From assembly GCA_023230285.1 (NCBI GenBank), contig JALNXP010000153.1, positions 1 through 6,271 of the forward strand: 6,271 nucleotides of DNA, written 5' to 3'. The notes under the pieces are model-generated. The model saw nothing but the letters and a program-made list of their open reading frames with translations. It ran no database searches and was not told the DNA's origin. Within the stretch, counting starts at the first letter, position 1. Each line of letters begins with the position of its first letter. This document shows positions 1 through 4,867 of this stretch, piece after piece. The position numbers and the translations under genes are program-made. The DNA is from Bacteroidales bacterium (lineage in GTDB: Bacteria > Bacteroidota > Bacteroidia > Bacteroidales > BM520).

Positions 1-59
1 TCTAATGCCACTTTTGATTTAAAAGAGGAGCTAAACTTTTTTCTTGAACTTCTTTCCAT
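1..59 (-). CDS. IS3-family transposase OrfA, N-terminal fragment
   Basis: The minus strand from ATG at 59-57 reads MERSSRKKFSSSFKSKVAL and then leaves the window. The pattern basic stretch - (K/R)KF - S - FK - KVAL is the characteristic start of IS3-family OrfA (HTH_Tnp_1 type), the DNA-binding helix-turn-helix half of the transposase that is normally joined to the DDE-bearing OrfB by -1 frameshifting. Only 19 codons are visible, so neither intactness nor the frameshift site can be judged. The frame is open to the window edge. The preceding 60 bases have in-frame stops, which supports this ATG as the start. Short length is the main limit on confidence. Confidence 0.72.
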   Translation of the reverse strand, partial: MERSSRKKFSSSFKSKVAL

Positions 60-97
60 AAGACAACTTTTAATTATTTATACGTTAAATTTTTAAT

Positions 98-122
98 TTT
101 GTTGTCCTAAAAAAGGGGACCA
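98..122 (-). repeat. Candidate terminal inverted repeat of the IS3-family element
   Basis: On the minus strand the segment starts TGGTCCCC, continues with six T, then AGGACAACAAA. It begins with the TG dinucleotide expected of IS3-family ends. It also holds a small internal palindrome, GTCC and GGAC flanking the T run. The matching right end lies outside the window, so this is called by form and position only. Confidence 0.55.
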
Positions 123-799
123 TTATAGTTGTCTTTAATATCGAAATGAGATAATTTGAGATTTATTTCCGTATTTATAGGGTTAGGTACTATTACGGCG
201 CTTTTAGTGCTGAATAAGGCTTGAAAAACACATGACAGCCAATTAACTAAATCCTCTCTCTTTATAATACAAAGATTTATTCTTGAAAATGGCGATATTT
301 TATCGACATCCAAACCGATAAATTTTCGCAGCGACTTTTTTTGATATATATTGTAATATATGGTATAATCAGTGTAGTTGATAATGCTTACCGTGAGTTC
401 GTCTTTTGTTAAAACAAGTTGGCTTTTAGGTATAAAAGCTAGTATTAAACCTTTATCTAATTTATCGCCGTCAGGATTGTCAATTAATTTAATCTCTCCG
501 ATAAAATCTTTGTCTCTTTCTTTTTCTTTGCTTTCTTTGCTTTGAAATTGTAAGTCTCTATTTAGTTCATACTCTTCAACTTGAGGCTTCCTGTCGGGTT
601 TTGGTACGTTGAAATCTTCGTCGAAGTATCTTTCCAAACTCGATTTGGGGTCAATCAGTATTAATTCGTTTTCTAATACAGGATACTCAAATTCGCCTTC
701 AACCATAACTTTAACCATAGAGTTGGCAAGGACTTTAGTAACATAGCCGCCACCAACACGATTTAAAAATTTAACTTTATCTCCTGTTTTAAATTTCAT
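107..799 (-). CDS. DUF2027 domain protein, 3' end truncated by IS insertion
   Basis: The product from ATG at 799 is 230 residues. The reading frame is open 13 codons further upstream to an ATG at 838, but MKFKTGDKVKFLN is the expected N-terminus, so the later start is preferred. Residues 1-50 form a small basic beta-rich (SH3/KOW-like) domain with GDKVKFLNRVGGGYV; residues 51-100 are a charged, Lys/Glu-rich linker; residues about 100-225 are the hydrophobic beta-rich DUF2027 core. Family members in Bacteroidales are usually longer, about 340 residues or more, and end in an Smr domain (MutS2-type, nucleic-acid associated). None of that tail is present. The last native residue is about Tyr225; Asn226 spans the junction and Gly-Pro-Leu-Phe plus the TAG stop come from the IS end at 122. 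The molecular role of the family is not known. It is probably a disrupted gene that can still make a truncated protein. Confidence 0.8.
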   Translation of the reverse strand: MKFKTGDKVKFLNRVGGGYVTKVLANSMVKVMVEGEFEYPVLENELILIDPKSSLERYFDEDFNVPKPDRKPQVEEYELNRDLQFQSKESKEKERDKDFIGEIKLIDNPDGDKLDKGLILAFIPKSQLVLTKDELTVSIINYTDYTIYYNIYQKKSLRKFIGLDVDKISPFSRINLCIIKREDLVNWLSCVFQALFSTKSAVIVPNPINTEINLKLSHFDIKDNYNGPLF

Positions 800-888
800 A
801 ATATTATTTATGTGATTTTTCAGCAATATACAAAACAATGTAGCTTTTTATATTCTATTTATAGCTGTATTCTAAAGACATATTTGAA

Positions 889-918
889 ACAAAGCCGGAA
901 TAAAAATTCCGGCTTTGT
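889..918 (-). terminator. Hairpin after tRNA-Leu, probable terminator
   Basis: A perfect 13-bp inverted repeat (889-901 with 906-918, core AAAGCCGGAAT/ATTCCGGCTTT) closes over an AAAA loop. It starts 9 bases after the 3' end of the minus-strand tRNA. On that strand it is followed by TTTC, a weak T tract, so it is a likely intrinsic terminator for the tRNA transcript. It also separates the tRNA from the DUF2027 gene. No T tract follows on the plus strand. Confidence 0.65.
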
Positions 919-927
919 ACAACATTG

Positions 928-1009
928 TGCGGATGAAGGGACTCGAACCCACACTCCTCTCAGAACTAGATCCTAAGTCTAGCGCGTCTACCAATTTCGC
1001 CACATCCGC
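928..1009 (-). tRNA. tRNA-Leu, anticodon UAG
   Basis: An 82-nt class II tRNA can be folded by hand. The acceptor stem GCGGATG/CATCCGC is perfect, with discriminator A at 928. The D arm is GCG/CGC around a loop with GGTAGA; the anticodon stem is CTAGA/TCTAG around the loop CTTAGGA, giving anticodon TAG (UAG, reading CUA and other CUN leucine codons). The 13-nt variable arm TTCTGAGAGGAGT forms a 4-bp stem, as expected for leucine. The T loop is TTCGAGT. The T stem GTGGG/CCCTT has a G-U and a U-U pair at its outer end, a slight irregularity. CCA is not encoded (CAA follows the discriminator). A -7 promoter element lies just upstream and a hairpin just downstream, so it looks like a single-gene transcription unit. 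Confidence 0.95.
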
Positions 1010-1025
1010 TGAAAATTTGCAGCGG

Positions 1026-1033
1026 CAAAGATA
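1026..1033 (-). promoter_or_regulatory. Bacteroidota -7 promoter element for tRNA-Leu
   Basis: The minus strand reads TATCTTTG, an exact match to the Bacteroidota -7 consensus TAnnTTTG, with its 3' end 17 bases before the tRNA 5' end. A start about 6-8 bases downstream would give a leader of roughly ten bases. No clear TTG is seen at -33. Confidence 0.6.
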
Positions 1034-1126
1034 CACGATTTTTTTCATTTTAACATATATAATTAAAATTTTAGACGAAAAAATTTCCTTGGGCATTTTA
1101 CATTCATAATTATTGAAAAATAAAAC

Positions 1127-1134
1127 TATCTTTG
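1127..1134 (+). promoter_or_regulatory. Bacteroidota -7 promoter element for the flippase gene
   Basis: TATCTTTG matches the TAnnTTTG consensus exactly, 15 bases before the flippase ATG at 1150. The -33 half is poor: the nearest TTG (1113-1115) is only 11 bases away, and the expected position holds TTCA. If used, the 5' leader would be only about ten bases. The element also covers an in-frame TTG at 1132, which argues that TTG is not the start codon. This would be the promoter for the plus-strand polysaccharide genes. Confidence 0.5.
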
Positions 1135-1149
1135 CAATTTATATCCGAA

Positions 1150-2613
1150 ATGAAAAAAAAGTTTATACTTAATCTTATACTACTTGTTTTTCTTAACCTT
1201 CTGATTAAGCCGTTCTATATCTTTTTTATAGATAGAACAGTGCAAAATGTAGTTGGAACTCAAGAGTATGGCATCTATTTCATGATATACAACTTTACCT
1301 TTGTCATAAATATATTTCTTGACATGGGAATTGTGAATTTTAATAACCGGCAAATAGCCCAAAATTCTCAAAAATTAAAAAGTTACTTTCCTTCTATAGT
1401 TTCGCTCCGACTCTTATTAGGTGTCGTTTATGCAGTAATTGCATTTGCCGGAGCCGCAATAATGGGATATTCGCCACGTCAGATGTATCTGCTTGGCATA
1501 CTTGCCTTTAACCAATTTTTGCTGTCTTTTATTTTGTATCTGCGCTCTAATATATCCGGCTTGCTGATGTTCACAGTAGACAGCTTGGTTTCGGTACTCG
1601 ACCGTGTGCTGCTGATAATCTTTTGCCTGATTTTGTTGTATTCCAAACATTTTGCGGGCAATTTTAAAATAGAATGGTTTATATATTCTCAAACAGCCGC
1701 TTATGCTTTAACTGCTTTGGCAGCATTTTGTATTGTGGCTCGTAAGTCGGGATTTAAAACACTAAAATGGGATGGAGCTTTCTTTGTTAATATCTTGAAA
1801 CAAAGTTTTCCTTACGCGCTACTTACTTTACTTATGGCATGTTATAATCGCATAGATTTAGTTATGCTGAAACAGCTGATACCCGGCACTGATGGCGAAA
1901 TACAAGCCGGCATTTATGCTCACGCATATCGATTGCTCGAAGCATTGAACAATTTCTCTTACCTCTTCGCTGTACTGCTGCTGCCACTGTTCTCTAAGAT
2001 GATAGCATCTAAAGAAAATGTTAAAGGTATTGTCAGTGTGGCTTTTAATCTGTTGACTGTATTTTCTTTCGCTTTTGCCTCCATTTGTTTGTTTTATAGT
2101 TATGATTTCATGAACGTTCTTTATGATGATGAAGTCTTAAGATCGGCTAAAGTTTGTCAATTGTTGATGTTTTGTTTACCCGGCATGTCTTTCGGATATG
2201 TCTTCGGCACTTTGCTTACAGCCAATGGCAGCCTTAAACAACTGAATATTCTCGCAACAATAGGTGTCGTCCTCAACGTCTCACTTAATCTTGTCCTTAT
2301 ACCGAAATTTGGCGTAATCGGTGCAGCTTGTACCGGAATCGTAACACAATCATCAGTGGCTTTGATGCAACTCTTTTGTGTGAAAAAAATATTCAAGTAT
2401 GATGTCAATAAAACTTTTATTCTGAAATTTATTAGATTTGTTACTTACATATTCTTTTTGTTCTTTATCGGCTTTTTGATAACTAAAATAAATATACAGT
2501 GGTACTATGGCTGCTTATTACATTTAATCACTTGCTGTGTCTTGGCAGTGGCTTTTAAAATGTTTAATATCAGAGAATTATTCGAGATGGTCGGTTTTAA
2601 ACGTAAAAGATGA
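1150..2613 (+). CDS. Wzx-type oligosaccharide flippase (polysaccharide transporter)
   Basis: A 487-residue, very hydrophobic protein with about 12-14 predicted membrane spans, the usual size and form of Wzx/RfbX flippases of the MOP superfamily. It opens with MKKKFILNLILLVFLNLLIKP, followed by a loop with GTQEYGIYF, where family members commonly have a (G)xxxYG motif. A second family-like stretch lies late in the protein: SLNLVLIPKFGVIGAACTG, the N-LIP-(F/Y)G--GAA pattern typical of the C-terminal polysaccharide-biosynthesis half. The protein ends in a basic FKRKR tail. Expected role: moving undecaprenyl-linked repeat units from the cytoplasmic to the periplasmic face of the inner membrane. 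The frame extends upstream to TTG 1132, but ATG 1150 is chosen because a -7 promoter element covers the TTG. First gene of the plus-strand cluster; 88 bases separate it from the chain-length gene. Substrate cannot be inferred. Confidence 0.88.
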   Translation: MKKKFILNLILLVFLNLLIKPFYIFFIDRTVQNVVGTQEYGIYFMIYNFTFVINIFLDMGIVNFNNRQIAQNSQKLKSYFPSIVSLRLLLGVVYAVIAFAGAAIMGYSPRQMYLLGILAFNQFLLSFILYLRSNISGLLMFTVDSLVSVLDRVLLIIFCLILLYSKHFAGNFKIEWFIYSQTAAYALTALAAFCIVARKSGFKTLKWDGAFFVNILKQSFPYALLTLLMACYNRIDLVMLKQLIPGTDGEIQAGIYAHAYRLLEALNNFSYLFAVLLLPLFSKMIASKENVKGIVSVAFNLLTVFSFAFASICLFYSYDFMNVLYDDEVLRSAKVCQLLMFCLPGMSFGYVFGTLLTANGSLKQLNILATIGVVLNVSLNLVLIPKFGVIGAACTGIVTQSSVALMQLFCVKKIFKYDVNKTFILKFIRFVTYIFFLFFIGFLITKINIQWYYGCLLHLITCCVLAVAFKMFNIRELFEMVGFKRKR

Positions 2614-2634
2614 TTTTTATTTTTGTGAAAATCA

Positions 2635-2663
2635 TTGCGTGTCGAAAAATTTTTATACTTTTA
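2635..2663 (+). promoter_or_regulatory. Candidate promoter for the double Wzz gene
   Basis: TTG at 2635-2637, an 18-base spacer and TACTTTTA at 2656-2663 fit the Bacteroidota layout (TTG near -33, TAnnTTTG near -7) with one mismatch in the last base of the -7 element. It lies about 40 bases before the ATG at 2702, inside the flippase-Wzz gap, so the chain-length gene and the following ligase gene could be transcribed separately from the flippase. Confidence 0.4.
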
Positions 2664-2676
2664 CAAAATTTTTCGA
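2642..2676. repeat. 12-bp perfect inverted repeat around the -7 element
   Basis: TCGAAAAATTTT at 2642-2653 and its exact reverse complement AAAATTTTTCGA at 2665-2676 flank an 11-base spacer holding most of the candidate -7 box TACTTTTA (2656-2663). The symmetry suits either a regulator-binding site over the promoter or an AT-rich transcript hairpin ending the flippase message. No clean T tract follows the hairpin (CGAGAAT instead), which makes a simple intrinsic terminator less likely. The AT-rich arms raise the odds of chance. Confidence 0.5.
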
Positions 2677-2701
2677 GAATAATAAATTGTTGTTTTGATT
2701 G

Positions 2702-4849
2702 ATGAAAATAAACGAGAAAGATAATTTTAATTCATTGTATCTGTTGGCTTTAATGCATAAGCACTATCGCTTTATAATAGGTGCTTTGATAGTAGCTTTT
2801 CTCGTTTCTATAGTGTTCTCGTCACCTCTTTTTATAACTCCTAAGTATAAATCTACTGTCATTTTGTTCCCATCTTCAAGTAATTCCATTTCTAAAGCGT
2901 TACTTACCGACCAAGTGGACTTGAAACAGGATATTTTGCAATACGGAGAAGATGACCAGATAGACCAAATGCTTCAAGTGTTGGCATCTAATCGTATTCG
3001 TGACAGAATTATTCAAAAATATAATTTGTTGGAACATTATGACTTGCGGAAGTCAACATATAAATATACCAAGCTGTATAATGAATATGAAAAAAATATC
3101 AAATTCAGAAGAACCGAGTTTATGGCGGTTTCTATTTCTGTATTGGATACAGACCCGCAACTTGCCGCCGATATTGCTAATGAAATAGCCGCTTTGTACG
3201 ATTCAACATGCGTGCAAATGCAAAAAGATAGAGCAATGCAGGCGTTTAAAATCGTGGAAGGTACATATCTCGGACTTGTCAACGAAATTAAGGTGATGGA
3301 GGATTCTCTCGCTATACTTCGTCAACTCGGTGTTAATGACTATGAAACTCAGTCGGAAATGATAAATCAACAACTTGCTATCCAAGTTGCCAATAATAAT
3401 CAACAAGGTGTCAGAGAATTACAGAAACAAATTGACATCCTTGCCAAATATGGAACACCTTATGTCTCTATCCGTGACCAACTCGACTATGATAAACAGC
3501 AACTCAGCCTTATTAAAGTAAAATATGAAGAGGCTAAGATAGATGCAGAACAAGAGTTGTCACAAAAATTCGTAATATCAGAGGCTTATAAAGCAGAAAG
3601 AAAATCTTATCCTATACGCTGGCTGATAGTGGTAATATCAGTAATAGCTACCGCTATAATGGCTGTGCTGCTTGTGGTAATCTTAGATGGCGTTATTCCT
3701 TCTTATGATAAATTTTTAACACACTTTGCCGGAAAGAAAAAAAATAATGACAAAGGAAATCAACATGTTGATAATCAACCAAATAATATATTAGAGCAAC
3801 AACATATTCAATCAACCGCAAATTTACAAGCCAAACAACAGCCTGTAAATATTAACTCGACTGAAACAGCTGATAATGTGGATAAACCTCATATACCGGC
3901 AAAAGAAACTTATTTTGATAACATTAATAATGAAAATGATATGGACAATTTTTTCGCAGCAGCTAAACTTTGGAATGTAATATGGAAACGTAAAATCCAT
4001 CTTATAATTTTTACTGTAATTGGTGTAATTGTCGGCGTAGTATTCTCTTCACCATTTTTTATAACGCCTAAGTTTAAATCGACAGCTATAGTGTATCCAT
4101 CTAACATTGGAGAATATTCCGAAGAAAGTCCAACAGAGCAGTTAATGCAATGGCTTGGCTCACAGGATATTAAAAACAAAATCATTGAACACTATAACCT
4201 GTACGAACATTATGGCATCTCTTTAAATGACCCCAAACATTTTGCTATAATGATGTATGAGTATGGTAAGAATGTTAAAATAGAACAAACTGAATACGAG
4301 GCAGTTGCCATAAATGTTATCGATAAAGACCCACAGACAGCTTGCAATATGGTTAATTCCATTATAGCTTATACTAACGAACTTATTATGACCGTTCAAC
4401 ATGATAAATTTGCTGAAGTTGTTGATGTTTATGAAAAAACTTTGGCAAGCAGGTCAGGTGCTATAGATTCTGTAATCAGTAAAATGGAAACATTAGGCAT
4501 GGACGAAAAAGATTTTGCTGCACTATACTCGTCTTTTAATATGTCGAATAATAATGGAAGCCGACAACCAAATATCGCAGGAGTTAAACCTGAATATGTT
4601 GCCAATGTATTGAAATTATGGGCAATGGGCAGTTCTATGGAGTCGTCTTATAATGATTATTATAAAGCTATTGCCGACTTTTCACGTGATTATACCTGTA
4701 CAAGCGTGGTATCTCAACCTATGCCCGCAGATAAAAAATGTTTCCCTGTGCGTTGGATTATTGTCGTATTGTCAGCTATGGCTATGTTCTTTATCTCATA
4801 CGTGGTGTTTTTAGTTATGGAAAATTCACATAAAATAGTAAAAAAGTAG
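2702..4849 (+). CDS. Tandem-duplicated Wzz-type chain-length determinant (two Wzz units in one protein)
   Basis: A 715-residue inner-membrane protein, about twice the length of a usual Wzz. Unit A: TM at 24-44, FSSPLFITPKYKST at 39-52, periplasmic helical domain to 306, then YPIRW (303-307) leading into TM 307-328. Residues 329-427 are a polar Asn/Gln-rich linker. Unit B: TM at 434-453, FSSPFFITPKFKST at 448-461, periplasmic domain to 684, then FPVRW (681-685) leading into TM 685-706. Each unit has the Wzz layout, and four TMs would put both ends and the linker in the cytoplasm. Wzz proteins act as polysaccharide co-polymerases that set chain length together with Wzy. No Walker motifs or tyrosine-rich tail are present, so this is not a Wzc-type BY-kinase. 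ATG 2702 is preferred to the adjoining TTG 2699. The next gene follows at 18 bases in the same frame, which suggests co-transcription. Function is firm at family level; why there are two units is unknown. Confidence 0.88.
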   Translation: MKINEKDNFNSLYLLALMHKHYRFIIGALIVAFLVSIVFSSPLFITPKYKSTVILFPSSSNSISKALLTDQVDLKQDILQYGEDDQIDQMLQVLASNRIRDRIIQKYNLLEHYDLRKSTYKYTKLYNEYEKNIKFRRTEFMAVSISVLDTDPQLAADIANEIAALYDSTCVQMQKDRAMQAFKIVEGTYLGLVNEIKVMEDSLAILRQLGVNDYETQSEMINQQLAIQVANNNQQGVRELQKQIDILAKYGTPYVSIRDQLDYDKQQLSLIKVKYEEAKIDAEQELSQKFVISEAYKAERKSYPIRWLIVVISVIATAIMAVLLVVILDGVIPSYDKFLTHFAGKKKNNDKGNQHVDNQPNNILEQQHIQSTANLQAKQQPVNINSTETADNVDKPHIPAKETYFDNINNENDMDNFFAAAKLWNVIWKRKIHLIIFTVIGVIVGVVFSSPFFITPKFKSTAIVYPSNIGEYSEESPTEQLMQWLGSQDIKNKIIEHYNLYEHYGISLNDPKHFAIMMYEYGKNVKIEQTEYEAVAINVIDKDPQTACNMVNSIIAYTNELIMTVQHDKFAEVVDVYEKTLASRSGAIDSVISKMETLGMDEKDFAALYSSFNMSNNNGSRQPNIAGVKPEYVANVLKLWAMGSSMESSYNDYYKAIADFSRDYTCTSVVSQPMPADKKCFPVRWIIVVLSAMAMFFISYVVFLVMENSHKIVKK
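2759..3685 (+). repeat. Wzz unit A (first copy of the intragenic duplication)
   Basis: Residues about 20-328. Landmarks shared with unit B in the same order: FSSPLFITPKYKST (39-52), YNLLEHY (107-113), a Y-EY-KN--K---TE--AV block, V-DTDPQ (DPQ at 151-153) and YPIRW followed by IVV (303-311). Its periplasmic part (about 260 residues) is longer than that of unit B, mainly through a Gln-rich helical stretch around residues 215-275 (QQLAIQ, NNNQQG). Confidence 0.8.
3983..4819 (+). repeat. Wzz unit B (second copy of the intragenic duplication)
   Basis: Residues about 428-706. The block FSSPFFITPKFKST (448-461) matches unit A in 12 of 14 residues, and the underlying 42 bases (4043-4084 against 2816-2857) in 35. 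Other shared points are YNLYEHY (498-504), DKDPQ (DPQ at 543-545) and FPVRW followed by IVV (681-689). Outside these blocks identity is low, so the duplication is old or the units were joined after diverging as separate genes. Confidence 0.8.
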
Positions 4850-4867
4850 TCTAAAAATTCAAATAAG

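Larger units (their letters stand above)
1..122 (-). mobile_element. Left end of an IS3-family insertion sequence (partial)
   Basis: Read on the minus strand, an IS-like end begins at 122 with TGGTCCCC, then a T run and AGGACAAC. This resembles the terminal repeats of IS3-family elements, which start with TG and often carry a CCCC block and a GGACA or AGACA block. About 60 bases further in is the start codon of an OrfA-like reading frame, the usual spacing in this family. The outer border at 122 falls inside the DUF2027 reading frame, which stops at once within the IS. The element continues beyond base 1, so its right end, OrfB and the target-site duplication are not visible. The family assignment rests on the OrfA N-terminus plus the form of the end; the exact border could be off by a few bases. 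Confidence 0.72.

Noticed and set aside
928..1009. tRNA-Leu as an integration site that brought in the polysaccharide cluster.
   Set aside because: The tRNA 3' end faces away from the cluster, and no repeat of its 3' part and no integrase gene is seen in the window.
872..1109. Two short open frames, one per strand (minus 872-1096, plus 915-1109), across the tRNA region.
   Set aside because: Both run through the tRNA-Leu gene and the terminator hairpin; their peptides are of the kind produced by translating a tRNA and have no domain character.
1132..1149. TTG at 1132 as flippase start.
   Set aside because: It overlaps the -7 promoter element TATCTTTG, so it would lie upstream of the likely transcription start; ATG 1150 fits the family N-terminus.
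2157..2408. Minus-strand open frame of 83 codons inside the flippase gene.
   Set aside because: It lies wholly opposite a well-supported membrane-protein gene and looks like a shadow; its peptide has no recognisable features. The same reasoning applies to the other open frames inside the flippase, Wzz and ligase genes.
2611..2634. Short inverted repeat TGATTTT/AAAATCA overlapping the flippase stop codon, as a terminator.
   Set aside because: Only 7 AT-rich pairs with a 10-base loop and no T tract afterwards; too weak and likely to arise by chance.
2702..4849. Wzc-type tyrosine autokinase reading of the large chain-length protein.
   Set aside because: The region after the second TM is a polar linker without a P-loop, and the C-terminus ends a few residues after the fourth TM without a tyrosine cluster; the second half is another Wzz unit.
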